Shown here: positions 38,526-53,500 of the stretch, piece by piece
Position numbering within the stretch: position 1 is the first letter of the stretch
How the letters are laid out: each line of letters starts with the position of its first letter
Assembly (NCBI RefSeq): GCF_028858725.1
Contig: NC_084763.1
Location: 55,389,152-55,453,151, forward strand
Direction of reading: 5' to 3'
DNA: 64,000 bases
From: Colius striatus
Taxonomy: Eukaryota; Chordata; Aves; Coliiformes; Coliidae
Program-made: the position numbers and the translations under genes
The notes under the pieces: generated by a model
What the model was told of the DNA's origin: nothing
Database searches by the model: none
Seen by the model: the letters and a program-made list of their open reading frames with translations, nothing else

Positions 38526-41500
38526 ATGGAAAAGCAAGTGCTTGAATCCTCTGAGGAGCGAACGTTTCAGTACCAGGATTCTCTGCCTTCCCTGCCAGTA
38601 CCTCCTCTTGATGAATCTTTAAGTAAATACCTTGACTCAGGTAATGAGTTAATGTTGTAATAGTAGCATGGCATGCGCTGTTGTAACCAGGCTAAGCTGG
38701 AGATGTTTGCGAAGTGATTTGTAGAGACAGCTTCTGTTAACTCATGCAATTGGGTGTGGGGATCTAGGCAAATTTAGAGTGTGAAAGGTCTTTGTCAAGT
38801 TCAAAAGGGGAAACTTAAGTGGGCAGAGCAACCTGAGTAAAAGTTTCCCTTTTATGCCTGTTTGGCTCTCTTCAAGGGAATTGGACGTGGGAATTGGACG
38901 TGGCTGAAGGTTAACTTTCTGGTTAGAGGTTTTTTCCCCTCCCTAAGGTTTTGTTGTTCTTTCTTTCCAGCTATATCAGCTGATGGAATAAAAGATGTTT
39001 CTCCATCTACAGATGGAAACAGAACATATTACATATGTGAATACATATTGCATTACATCAACAGAAACATGTTACACCAAAATCCATTTCCCAAACCAGA
39101 AACCTTTAAGCTCACTCTGAGTTCCCTTTTATTGTGAGTGTAGTGGAAAAGGGCCAGTAGGTGGTAATAGGTTTTCTTTAGTGTTCCTTACATCATCACT
39201 TTTTGGTGCAGAATGTTGAAATGGTTGAAAAATGCTGTGTGTGTATGTGTGTCCAAAAACCCCTTGCTTTTTGGTGTTGTGCAGATTAAGTAAAGTTGTG
39301 CTGCAATAGGACTGAACCTGTGATTTCAGAATTTCCCTTTAGAACTCAGTTTTGCAAACCCAGCTGGCTCTCAGTGTCAATGAGTAGCTCTGTCATGGAG
39401 TGATTAAATCTGGCTGAATTCGTTTGCTCTTGTTTTCTGGTCTGTGTTTTCATAAATGCCTTATTGTATGTCCCTTTGTTCTGATTGCATGCTGAAGTTT
39501 CTTGTGATCATCATTGTTGATCTCCTTTAGTCTCACTGGCAATTGAAGGAAAGTTAGTCCAATATTTGTTTTTTCTGCTACAGTCTTCCCTTGTGCAATT
39601 TACTGAAAGCCAGAAGGCACAGTGCATAACTCTGGACACTAGCTCATTGATCCTCATTGCTCAAGTTTGTCATTTGTTTAGCCCATGAAGATGAGTGAAG
39701 GAAAGGAGCTACTTCTGAAGAACAATTCAGAACCTCCAAGTGACCCTTGACACAGAGATGTTGTGAATCATTCCTTGGAATCCCACGTCTTTCCCATGTT
39801 GGAGGAGGACCTCAGGCACTTAGCATTAGTCAATGCATCTGTTGGTAAAGCACTGGTCTATTTAAAGCCAGTCAACTAGAAAAGCTGGACAGAGTATGTC
39901 TCAGAAGGTGTTTTATTTAAGGCTTTATGGTAGCTACCTCTGCTCTGGATTAAGAATGACAAATCTTGTTTTGAAAGTAGACTTTGAGCAGGCAAGGTGG
40001 CCATAGTCATATTGTTTAGCCTTTCAGCTCAACTCAAGCCTTTCACCCAAGAGTTTGAGACTTGGAAGCTTGGGCTCAGTTTGACAGTATGAAAACCCAA
40101 AGTTACAGCTTTCCAGAGGGTTCCTTAACTGTGCAACTGGAAGTATCTCATGGGATACTTTTTTGTGGATAGAGCTTATCTCCTTTGAAGAAAGGAAGAC
40201 AAGATCTGTGGGCCTGGAGAAAGTGGCAAGTCAGAAATGTCTCTGAACTGTGGTGAAAAAGAGGCTGAATTCTGCTCCTTCCCAGTAATGCAGCTTCTAC
40301 ATCTGATCAAACAGCCTTTAAATGGAAAGAGATGCAGTAGAATCATGTAGGTTGGGAAGAGGTCATTTAAACCAGATCCTTGCTCAAAGCTGTTCCAACT
40401 ACAACAGATTGCTCAGGCCTTGCTTAGCTATGTTTTGCGCATCTTCAAGGATGGAGATTCTACAGCTCCTCTGTTCTGATGTTTGATCACTCTCACAATT
40501 GTGGGAAGGGGAACAAAAACCAAATCAACAGCGACAACAAGAAAACACTTCACATTTTTCTTGTCACAAGTTTCCTGCCTTCCAACTTCAGTCCATTTTC
40601 CCTTGTCCCGTTTCTCTGCATCTCTGAGAGGAGCTGTATTGTATCTTTGCTATGCCTTTCTGTTCAGTTGTTAGAGAGTGCAACAAGTTCTTCTCTTTGC
40701 ATCCTCTTCTTAAGCTGAACAGATTCAGTTCTCAGCCTCATCATGCCTTCCAGTCCTCTAGCAACCTTGGTCACATCCTAGCAACTGTAGTCACCCCTCT
40801 AATGGTTGGCTTTGATGATCTTAAGGGTCTATGATTCTGTGATTCTAGGAATAGAGACCAGAACCCAGTAATTTTGCTTATTTTCTTTCTTGTCTGCATG
40901 TGCACTTTACTCTGTAATGACTTTGTAACTTAAATAACAGAGGTTAGTCACTCACTCTTACAGTATTGTATGGTACTAAGGTCACTTTCTGGGACACCTG
41001 GGTGTTGGAGTTGCTGTAAGTGAATAGCTCTGTTGCTATATATTTTTTTTCATCTATGTCCACAAGTGGTGCTGGTGCAATTCAAGCTCCATCTAGATAA
41101 GGTCTGGAAATGTTAGTCACTGCCTGAACATTCATTACTGATTACAGGTGGTAAAGGTGTAGGTGGAACACTGGTACCATCACAGTTGTGATGGTGGTGT
41201 AACTTAAGGAGCTCCCAGTGCAATTTAAACACAAACACTGTGTGATAATGCTTGAAAATGAATATTCTGTCTTGCTGCCTAAGGTTGTCAGCATGTGTTT
41301 TAAAATGCATCTGTAGGTAGTATTTAGCCCTTACTCTCCATGTTAGTTGTGTGAAATAGGAAAAATATCAGTAGGACTTGCATTATGCTGATGTGGAGTA
41401 ACATGAGGAAGCCACCATAGAGCTGAAAATGGATCTTTGTCTTTCACCTTAAGACATGTAGTGCAAAATACTGAAATTCCTCTTATGATTAGGAAAAAGA

Positions 41501-44500
41501 AAAGGTATTATTTTGAAAAAGAATGAGGAGGAGTTACCCTTGGTGAAGGGAGATCAGCATAGGCAACACTTGAACAGATTGGACTTGAAAACCTCCATGG
41601 GAGTGGTGAGGGAGCTGGCCTTTGTTGTTGGGAGGTCACTGTTGATAATCTTTGAAATGTCATGGTGATTGGAGAAGGTTCCTGAAGACTGGAGGAAAAC
41701 AAGTGTCACTGCTGTCATCAGGAAGGGAGCTCTGAGGAACTACAGGACAATCAACCTCACATTAATCACTGGGAATCCCTGTGAATAATTTTGGATACCA
41801 TTTCCAAGCACATGAAGAGAGTGGCAGGGAGTAAGCAGCGTGGGCTTGTGAAGAGGTGATCATGCTTGACCTACCTGATAGCCTTTTAGGATGAGATGAC
41901 TGTCTCAGTGGATGAAGTGGATGGTGTTAATGTTGACTTTAGCAAGGCTTTTGGCACACCAAAAATGTCTGTTTGGGTTTTTTTGTGTGTGTTTTTGTTC
42001 TTAATCGTAAATGAACTGATAAAGTAGGGACTAGGTAGTCAGGTGGACTACAAACTGTCTCAGCTCAAAGGTTTGTCATGAGCAGCACATATTCCAGATG
42101 TAGGCCAGTCTCTGATGGTGTACCCCAGGTGACCAATATTGTTTAACATCTTCATTATTAATGACCTGGGTAATGGGACAGAGTGCACCCTGAGTTTGCA
42201 AATGATACAAAGCTGGAAGGAGTGGCTGATCTGCCAGATGGTTGCGTTGTCATCAGAGGGAGCTGGACTGACTGGAGGAACAGGCTGACAGGAGTCTTGT
42301 CAAGGTCATCAAAAGGAAATTACAAGTCAGGTACCCAGGGAGGTATAACTGCCCACACCAGTGCAAGCTGGGGCTGAATGGCTGCAAAGCAGCTTTGCAG
42401 GCAAGTCCAACTCTGTTAGAAGGACCATTGCCAGCAGGTAGAGAGGGGTGATCCTTTTCCTCTGCTCAGCACTGGGTTGGCCACATCTGGAGTGTTGTGT
42501 CTGTCTTTGGACTCCCCAGTACAGGCATACATGGACATACTGAGGTGAGCCCAGTGAAGGACCATGAGGGTGATTGAGGGCTTGGATTATCTCACATACA
42601 AGAAGAGACTGAGAGAGCTTGGACTGTTCAGTCTGGGGAAGAAACAGTTCTAGGGGAGGTCTTTGCAATGTGTGGAAATACTGGATGAGGAGAGGTAAAA
42701 AAAATGGAGCTAGGCATCACAGTGGTATCCAGTGACAGAACAAGAGGTGGTGGACACAAATGGAAGTGCAAGAAATTCCTTTTAAACATAAGAAACCTCT
42801 TTCTGTTGTCAAGCACTGGGACAGGTTGTGCTACCAGGGAGGTTGCAGAGTCTCTATCCTTGGAGATATTAAGTCCTCAGCACCTCGCTGTAGCTGACCC
42901 AGCTGAGATGAGATGTTGGACTGGATGATCTGTAAAGAAGAAAATGGTAGTGGTTGCAGGCAAGCATTCATAATTACACCAAGACACAGTTTTAAGGAAC
43001 TAAGACTTTACTTCTACAAGGATAGGTAAGTATTTGAGACCTTGCCCAGCGGAAAGTCCATTTTTATTACTTCTTGTTTCTTAAGAGCACAAATGGATCA
43101 CAGGGTTAACACCAACGGGGCAAGCAAGAAATTAACTAGCAGTAGCATTCAGCAGCCTCAAAAACGACTCATTGTACTGGCATTGACTCCACACACACCA
43201 GAAACACCACCACCCTGCCCCTCCTGGCTTCTGTTTGCCACTGACTTAGTCTAAACATAGCAGAAAATGATTAGAAGACAATGAGCCTGTGTGGAAACCA
43301 ACACCAGCAGTGCCTGTTAGTGACCATAGATTTCATGATAGAAAGGCTTTAAGGAGGGTTTTAGATGAAATTAACTAGCTTTGCAAATGTTTACAGAGAA
43401 TTTTTGCCTGTATGGCACATGATCTGAGAGAAATCCAGAACTATTTCAATATATAAAACCTGGGGAGCAGTAACTGCTATCAGTGTCATTCAAAGATAGG
43501 GATGGTGAATGAGAACTGCTGGGCAAGGTGCTTGTAGATCACCACCCTCTGGGCTCTGTCATTCAGCCAGCTCTTGATCTACCTCACCATCCACTCACCC
43601 AACCCACACTGCCTGAGCTTTCTGATGAGGATCTTATGGGAGACAGTGTCAAAAGCCTTGCTGAAGTCAAGGTAGATGACATCCACTGCTGTCCCCTCAT
43701 CTAGCCAGCCAGTTAGACTCTCAGAGAAGGCTATCAGGTTGGTCAAATAGGATTTCCTCTTGGTTCAGTCCCCTGATAACCATCTTTTCCTTCATGCATT
43801 TTGAGATGGCATCCAGGATGAGCTGTTCCATCACCTTTCCAGGGATGGAGGTGAGGCTGTTACTTTGCAAACAAAGTTCCTATCAATTTAATTATTCAGT
43901 GAGTTCTGTGGCAGCTGATGGAGTTGTTGAAGTCCTCCAGAGAAGGAAACTCCACACACATCCTCATACCCACTCCACCCCCTGTGGCAGGGCTCCTTTA
44001 CCCTTACAGGACAGAAGTTTCTCCTCATGTTCAAGTTGATCTTCCTGTGTTCCAGCTTTTGCCTGTTACCTTTTGTCCCATCATTGGGCACTACAGAAAA
44101 AAGACTCACTCCGTCCTCTCAACACTTGCACTTAGGTATTTATAAGCATTAATAAGGTCCTCTCCCAATCTTTTCTTCTCCAGGCTAAACAGCCCCAGGT
44201 CCCTCAGCTTTTCCTTGTAAGAGAGTTCTTTGTAAGAGTTGTTCCATGAAAGAGGACTCTGTAGTGTTTCCAGCTACAGTGTTAAGGATATTGGGTTTAG
44301 TTATCTGTTACCTATTTCAGGTTTTCAGTAACTGCTGTCATCTTCTAACCTCTGTATTTACTTAGAAGTATGTACTTATGATTTCTTAGAACACACTGAT
44401 TTCTTTATGGATTATTAAGATGTCTTTTCACTTCAAATCCTTGTTTTAGAAACATAAATTTTGAGTCTTTTCACCCACTCCCTCACCTGTGGCTGTCTGA

Positions 44501-47500
44501 ATCTTGGAGTAAACCTCAGTATAGTGTTGTCTTTAAAACAAAAACCATTTCCCTTTTACAGTGAAGCCATTTCTAAATCAAGAGGAATATCAAAGGACTG
44601 AGGATATAGTTAAAAAATTTGAAAATGGGATTGGAAAGGAGTTGCATCAGAAACTACTGGAAAGAGCTAAAGCAAGAAGGAATTGGGTAAGTGTTTAGAT
44701 ATGCAAGAAATCATAATTCAGCTTATGGGAAGTTGTTTGTTCAGGGTATAATTTAGAGAGTTGTTTAGGGCTTTTTTAATCTTAGAATCTTCCTTGTATC
44801 TGCCACTTTGCCTATGGGTATGAACACACGCACTCATATCCCTGTGGTTTATTGTTTCAAAGCTGAGTGGCTCAGAGAGCTTGCTGACTGGAATGTTACC
44901 TCCTCTGTCAGTTTCTTCCATCATCTCTGCACTTCCTCCCTCCACTCTGCCAAACAAAAAAACGCCAAACAAAAACATTGTCTGTTTCTTTCCTGAAGAG
45001 AGCAACTGGCATTTTAAAGTTGTCTTTGAACAAAGGAAGGGATACAAGAGCAGTCCTTACCAAGTGAAATTCATGAGAACTTTGTAAATCTTAAGATGGC
45101 ACATTCTGGAGTGGGGATTTTCAAAGGATAATAGCAGAAATAGATTGTGGACCATCTGTCCTAGAGCCTCTCTCAACACGTATCTCCTTTGCAGTAGTCT
45201 TAACCAGTGCTGCATTTTATTTGAAGCTTGAAAATGGAAGAGCCAGATGTGTTGTTACACTCAACTGTTGATTTTAAGCCACTGTCCTGCCTTCCTTCTC
45301 TTATGCAGGATCTATTATTCAAAACATTAAAGGGAACTAAACCAAATCAATTGAACAATCAGTAAAGGATGGATGGCTGAACTCTAATGCTAGATCTCTG
45401 TTTTCCTTTTTCAGCTGGAGGACTGGTGGCTGAAGGTGGCTTATCTTGACCTTCGCATATCGACGCAAATACACTGTAACATGGCAGGTGCAGGTCCCTT
45501 TATTGAGCACTGCTGGCCACCAAAAGAAGGCACACAGATAGAAAGAGCAAGTGTGCATCTGTGGCACACCCTGAAATACTGGGACCTCTTAAGAGCGTAA
45601 GGCCTCAGAAAAAACAATTCATCCTCGGTGTTAATGGTCTGCGTCTACTTCGGTTGCAAACGTGTGTTTGTGTTTCTTGGCATGTGTTCTTTGCATGGTT
45701 TTGTCTCACCTGGATTGTCTTGCATAATTATCATCTCATAATCACCATGCTTATCATGAGTTTTGGTGTATTTCTTCACTACAGAGAGAAGGTGGCTACA
45801 GAGAGAGCCGGGAGTAGCGTTCTGGACATGAACCAGTTTCGAATGCTCTTCTGCACTTGCAGAATTCCTGGACTTACCACGGACTCCATTGGCAGTTATT
45901 TTAAAACTGGTAAACAAATGCAAATTGAGGGTTAATACAAGCAAATAATTCTGTGTTAATGGGCTAAAGGAGTGGTCACCTTAACCATAAAGTACTTGCT
46001 TCCTCAAGCACTGAATCAGGTACTGGTTGTGACATGCTTATGTAAGGAAGCAAAGAAGATACCTAATCTGTAAATTACTATTTTGGTTCCATATATCATC
46101 CTTACTGAATAAGATTAAAAGAAAGCTCTGCTACAAGTTGTATTTTACCAGCCTGATGCCCATAGTAAGAATTGGGGGAAAAAGATTCCATGTATTATAA
46201 ATTTGGGTGGATTCCACATATTATAGGGCCAGAATTACTAATGGCATCTTTTTCCACAGAGTGTGTTTGTTGAGTGTGCTGCTGGATGTTCTGTTGGGAT
46301 ATTGCTTACTTATTTTCTGTTATTGTGCTGTTCCCTGGCTTGATCAGTACTCCATAGTGATTCTTGAAGCCATTCTCTTCAATTCTCAACAGTCTTCTGG
46401 GGTACAGGATCAAGACCTGGAGTAGAAGTGTAATGTACTTATTCATCCTCCACTAGCAAACACTGCAGTCTTGGTAATCAGCTAACTGAAATGGTAACGT
46501 CCCTCCCACACACATTCTGGTGCATCCAGAGTAGTTCAGCAGTGTCAGTCTAGATAATTATGGGAGATGGGAATTCCTGTAAGACTCAGGAATTTAAGAA
46601 GGAGGTATTGCCTTGCTCAATAGAAAACATATGAGGAGATCTCTGTGTTACAGGATATGACAAGAAACTGCAAAGTTGAAGGCAAGTTTTTATCTTAGCC
46701 TTACAGTTGAAGAGTTTTAAGTCTGATGTTTTGTTAGAATCCTTTCCAACTTTGTTTAGTCTTATTTCCAGGTAAATATAATCAATAAGGCTATGCAATT
46801 GTACCTTTCTTGTACCTGCCAGTCCCATCTGCTTTTCTGTATAGTGGCCAAATCGCTGCGTCAGTGCTCACTTTGACAGACTGCACGTGCTGAGCAGGTG
46901 TGGTTGACCTGGTAGTGCATCTTCAATCACAAGCTGCGTATCTGAAACTAGTTGCATAAACACTCTGACAACTGAAGGACTCAAATCATTTGCACAGTGT
47001 CTCAGCAGCAGGCTTGCCACATTCTGGTAATTCCTTTTAAAATACAAACAATGTTTCTTCATGTGAGACAAATGTTAGATCAACTTTCATCGTGCAGCAC
47101 TCATTTTGGCAAAGGATATTCCTGCCTACAAGATAGACAATGAAATGAGATTTGCTACTAGGTAATCACAGTGACTTGAAGCAGTGAAAGTGATGTTCTT
47201 CTGTGTGTTTTCTGTGATGGTTTAACAAAATGCCTTCAAGTTTACAGCAGGTTCATGCAATTGGACTTCAGAAGTTATTTTTCCCTTCTTCTCTGTTTTC
47301 AACTGGACAAAGCCCACCTCATTTTGAAGGAAAAATAGCTCTGTAGGTCTCACTGAGTGTTTTTTTCCTGTATGTCACTCACTTTATCCTCACAGTTGGA
47401 TTTTCATGTTGTATTTTTTGTTTCATTTCAGAGTCTGAAGGTGAATGCCCATCTCACTTAATAGTCCTGTGTCGAGGTCGAGTGTTTGCATTTGATGCTA

Positions 47501-50500
47501 TACATGAGGGCAATATGGTGACTCCTCCAGAGATTTTCAGGTTTTCAAACTACCTTGTTTCAAACAAGCTGTCCTATTTAAGCCACATACACAGAGAAAG
47601 GAGCGGGAGAGAGGCTACAGCTTCTCCTCTAGCTGTGAGGGCTGAAATATGAGTGAATTCTTGGTTAATGGATGGCAGCTTGAATCAGATGTTTCACTAG
47701 AGAACATCATTTCCATGTGATGTTTCTGGGCATGGAATTGTTAGGATTTAAGCAGCATCATTCCTTTCAGGATCAATCCACATTGATAATGTGTCATTGC
47801 TACTTAATCATTATCAAAGATGAAGCACCAGTGTCATGTTGATTCAAATCTAATATTCTTGTGGTCAGTTTTTCTCAAGAGTGGAGGGGCTGAACTTCCT
47901 ATTGGTGAGTGCAACAGAGTCCAAAATCATGATGTTCACTGATCCACTTCCTGCTGCCTACAGAGCAGTACATCAGCATTTCACTTGCATTTCTTGTAGT
48001 TGTGCCAGACCTGTGACAACCAGCCATATTTATGTCTCTTTTCATATTCCTGAGCTGCTGCAACAGAACAGAGAGAAAGGGTTTGGTTCTTTAAATACTA
48101 CAGCTCCACACTGGTGCAATTGGCAATATTGAAGAACTTTTCCATGCTGTATCTCCTGTCTCCCAGTAGCATGTGGAGGTGCTAGCTTTTCAAATTGTCA
48201 ATAGAATTTTGGCTACAAGGATTCCTGCTCTGTTGGTTGAACTCTTATGTCACAAACTGAGGTAGTTTCGTGGTCCATTTGAGATCTGTAAGCATCTACT
48301 TACTACAGACTGGTTGTGCATTTCATCTAGGAATAACTTGCTCCATTTGTTAAAGTGCTTCTTGTAGAGCACAGCAGAAGACTTGCAATTCAAATTAGCA
48401 AAAGGTGGCTGGCCATATTCCTGGAGCAAGGCAGAAACTGGTTAGAGAAGCTAACTGATACTTGAATACTTCAGGTGTTTTGACATATGTATTTCTAACT
48501 TCTGTAGTTGTACTGGTTAGAGAAAGCAAGTTGCAAAGACACCAACACTTGGAATACAGAAAAAACCCCTAAAGCTTTCCATTGTCTGTAGAAAAGGCAT
48601 GTTGATTTTGTTTTGATTTGGCAGGTTTTTGTGTTGTTTGGTTTTGGGGTTTTTGTTAATAACCTCATCACTGGTGCACCTGTCTTATGTTTTTGACAGC
48701 TGTGTAACTAATGAGCAGTCGTGTAGTTGGATGAGTAAGAGTGCCAGAACAAAGGACAAGCCAGATTAAATGCCTGGAGTTTGTGAAGTTTCTAACACTA
48801 GAGAAAAACTGAATCTGCAAACTAAAAATTAGCTCACTTTTAATAGTTCTTCAAAGGGAAAATGCAAGGAAAAGTGGGAAGAGAAGCATTCTCATATAGT
48901 TCAGACTCTGTATATATATATATATATATATATGTACTGTAATAATATACTGTAGCTACTGTTGTGTTTAAATGTCAGGGTTCATCTTGAGTGGAAGTTT
49001 TTCCCTTGGTTTGCTATAAAAGCTACAATGCTGCAGTACTGTAGGTGTCTGCTGCTCAGGAAAGTTTGGTCTGCACTGCTGAAGTCTTAAATCTAGTTTG
49101 AAATGAAGTGCATAATAACACTTCAGGACCACATTTGTTTTACTTGCAAGTTCACACTGGGCTGGTAGCTGCAATTTGAATTGACCATTAGTGACTGAAA
49201 AGAGCAGGTTTTCAGCTGCCCTTGAGTCTGCAGGAGCTGATTTGTACTTCCTGAAAAGTCACATTTGTTTGTGAATGTGAGACCAAAATTCCACCTTGGC
49301 AAAAATAAAAGGAGCAATCAAAAGGGTGACTTTTTACCTTCTCTCCATGTGTTCTCTGTTAACTTCAGTTTTTGAACTCTTCTTAAAGGCAACTTACATA
49401 TATACAGAAAAGATGCCACAGTGAACCAGATGGACCAGGACTGGCAGCCCTAACAAGTAATGAAAGGACAAAATGGGCAGAGGTGGGGAATGCTTCAACA
49501 GTTGATCACTTTGTTGTGATTACTGGGTAGACATCATTTCACTTAGTTTTGTCTTTTGTGTTTTCTAGTTGCGTGAATATTTGATTGATCTGGATCCAAA
49601 GAACTTAACCCTCCTGGAAAAAATTCAGAGCAGTTTGTTTGTGCTCTCCCTTGATGATTCCAGTCCCCATGGAACTCCTGAGGACTACAGTGAGGTAGCC
49701 ATTCATATCTGGTCATCTTTATGTGAAGTTTCTTCTCCATAAGTAGTGCTTCTTGCTCTTTCAGAACAGAGAAATGAAGCAGATCAATATACACATAATG
49801 TTTCTTGTTTATTCATAGGAATAATTCAGTAGTTTGTTAGGACATTGGAAGTGGGAATGGCTGAAATCTACCTTCTTAATCTTTCAGCCCTCTGTCCTTC
49901 AGAGTCCTCAAAAATACAGTCATAAATAGTAATAACCTCTTTAAATTAAAAACTTAGGCTTACAATCGTGTTTCATCTTCAACTGGATGACAATTTCTCG
50001 TCTCTGGGGGAGATAAGACATCTTCACATAGGCTTGGTTTAGCAGACAGAGGTTGGCAGTGTGTTTATAAATCCCACATTGTGTGAACTTTTGCTTTAGG
50101 TGACAAGGCTGGGGATAACAGGTGATCCAACTGTACGCTGGGGAGATAAATCCTACAATGTCATATTTTTTTCCAATGGAATCTGTAGTGCATTCTGTGA
50201 GGTAAGTGGAAAAGTTTTCCCCCCTTCATAAACCTTTCAAGTATTTATTTCCTAAGTTTTCCCTCTCAGAGTATCATTTTGAATGTTTGTTGTGTTCCTC
50301 TTTAGTATAGCCTTGTTCACCAGGCACCTTGTCTGATGAGTTCCCAAAAGCATTCTGCTTTCACAGAGTTTGGTGTTACACTCTACTTGAATTAAGAACA
50401 CGAGATCTGACACTCTAATCTTACTGCTAAAATGAGGAAGTTGGTTCTATTTAATGAGGAACTTCCAAAGACAAGGAAATAACGCTGTACAAGAAGGGTT

Positions 50501-53500
50501 AAAATGAACTCTGGATGATTGAGCTATTTGAATAGCTGTGTTTTTTAAACTCAGATGGCCAGAAGGACCTATATCTTGCCTGAAATCTGCTTTTCCATAG
50601 CAGTGGGTGATTTGGCCTCCTGCAGAGCAGTCAAAACAGTGGGTGGACTCAGAGTAGTTCTACATGTATTGTAGAACTAGAATAACAAGTCCAACAGTGT
50701 GTAGTAAAGCTGTTGTGTCTGCAGGGAGAAGAGTAGGGGATGAAAGGAAGCAAATTGATCTTGTAGCTGTGCAAATAACTTGATGTCTTGTCTTGTATGA
50801 TTGCAGCATTCTGCTCTTGACGCCATGGCTTTAGTTACCATGTTTTCTTACACCGAAACGAAGATTCTTGAAAATGAAGGGAAATGGAAGGTAACAACCC
50901 CTTAAATACCCCTCATCAGTTAATGTGTCTTTTCTTATGGATAACATTTTTTTTGTTCTCTTTCTTTCTGTCTGCACCCTCCCAGGGATCAGATAAAGTG
51001 AGGAATATTCCATGGCCAGAGGAACTCGTATTCACCGTGGATCAAAAAATTGTGAATGAAATTGGACTTACTAAAGAATTTTATTACAAAAAGGTGGAAT
51101 TTCTCTTAATTTCTGTTAACTGTCCCTGATTTTGGCTTCTTTCTTTTTCCCCAATTATGTTTACATGCTTTTAGCTGGTCTTTCTCCATGCTGGAGAACA
51201 GGGATGACTATGTTGTTGATGAATTGATGAACCAAAGGACAACACCATGGTTAAACTTATTACATTATTGCTTTATGTAGAGTGTGTTTTATTTGAAGTG
51301 AACCAAGTTGGGATATTTCTTGAGACCTGTGGCCTTTCTTCCTTTGATATGGCAGGTGTCTGATGTGCAGTTGGTGAATTATGCCTTCACATCCTTTGGC
51401 AAAGCATTGATTAGAAAGAGGAAGCTTCATCCCGATACATTTGTGCAACTTGCCCTTCAGCTTGCTTATTACAAGTGCCATGGACGGTGAGAAAGTCTCA
51501 TTACTCAGATTAGGAATAAAAAAAACCAGTTCCTTGAGTAAAGGGGTGGATCTTGAGGTGCAAGTCATGCTTGTGAAGTCATTAGTGACTTGTTGAGTAC
51601 TGCTTGCTTCACAAAAAGGAGGGTTTTGTCATATGAGCATTGCACACACGTGTCTCATTGTAAGAAAGGTCAGTAGACCTCAGTTTGCTGAACATTGGAA
51701 TAAATGAATTGTCTGACTAGACAAAGTAGTGTGTAAGATGTATTCTAAACACACCAGTCTATTTCATGTGAGTTACACATTAAATAGGAGGTTGTTGTAG
51801 GGCTGAGGAGGCTCCTGGTAAAAGTTGAATGGGCGTCAGTATGCAGCAGAGAGGGGTTTGAGCTTTTTCCTTCTAAATGCATTGGGGCACACTGCTCCCT
51901 GGGGCACAATACTCGTTGGAGACACTGCTCCCTGGGGCACACTGCTCATTGGAGCCACTGCTCATTTCATGTGTCTCTCTTAATTGTTGAGCTTTTGGAT
52001 AGCGTAGATAGTTTCTCTAATGGAAATAGACAGTGAAAGTGAAGCTTGCATAAAGTGAAGCTTGCATAAATTGAGCTTGTTTATACTAGAGGCTGGGAGA
52101 TCAGGAGAAAATAGTCATGACAACCCAGTCTTTTCAAGGTATGATTATAGCACTGGCACTTTTTCAGTCATCTGTCTCATTCAAACTTGTGGAGTTCCTT
52201 TGCGGCTGTTCTTCAGCTACGAGAAAACGAGTGGCTCACTGGTACTTGTAACTGAGCTAGACATGTCATATACCTGACAGGACTTTTTTATTCCTTGAGA
52301 AAGCAATAGTTTTGTTAAATTCATGAGCTGCTCTTCCCTAATTGTTCTCCTTAGCCCGGGCTGCTGTTATGAAACTGCCATGACCAGACGTTTCTATCAT
52401 GGCCGCACAGAGACCATGCGACCGTGTACTGTGGAAGCAGTGGAATGGTGCAAGTCCATGCTGGATCCTTCTGCCAGTGTAAGCACTCAAATTCTGGCTT
52501 AACCATCATGTATTTAGAAGGCCTTTTTGTCATTTGAACTGCTTAAAACTCATTTTGTTTGTCTCATTAACGGGAGCTGGCCTGTTTCCAGTGTGCCAGC
52601 TTTCAAGCGTTGGGTTGCTTGAAGTCTGGTTCTTGTCATTTGTGACTGAGGTCAGCTGTCATGTATGGGCTTGTTTAGTTTTCTGTCCTATTTACCTTTT
52701 GGTTTCAAGCCTGTATAAGTGTCCTGAGCCATATTCACCCTGATTTTTATTGACTTTCACACCTATAAAGTACTTGGGTTGGAAACAGTGTATTCTGTGA
52801 AGAGGTTCTGCTGGTTTAATCTTTAAATGAAATCAGGAAATGTTAATCTAATTGTTGAGTCTTAGAGCAAGATTGAAATGTGGTTATGTCCTGGCAGAAA
52901 CAGGGATGTATTCCACAATTTATCTCTGAATAGCTGAGCCCATGACCTCTTCTTTTCCCTGCAACTACCCTCTGGTGCTTGGCTGGCAAAGCATGTCATG
53001 GCTTTCTTGCCAAGTGAGAGCTGTACTAAAGCTCCTTCTTTTGTCCTCACTGCATATTTCTCGGAGCCTGAGAAATGAAGCAAGAAGATTTTTGAGACAA
53101 AGGACCACGTAGCTTTAGGAAACTCAAAGTTTCTATGTTAATGCATTTGAGAAACATATTTCCAACACTTAACTGTAGCCTTTTCCTTGTCATCTTTGTA
53201 ATTTTAAATAGCATCTCCTATGATGAACTCTTGGGACTTAGAGCATTTAATCTGCTCAAGTGTTGAAATTAAGATGCTTGAAAGTCTACTTTTAAGGTAC
53301 TAGAAAACACCTAAACCTAGGTACTTCAGAAAAAAATCCTTTTGTCTCAACTTTTCTTTTGCCTCATGGGAGCTTAATAGCTTCATTTTTATCCCAGTTA
53401 AGTGGCTGCCACCCTTGTTTCACATTCTCTTGTGTAATGGCTAAAGGGTACTTCCTAAGTAGTTAAAGAGCTAGTAAGATCTAATATCTTAGTATTATGA

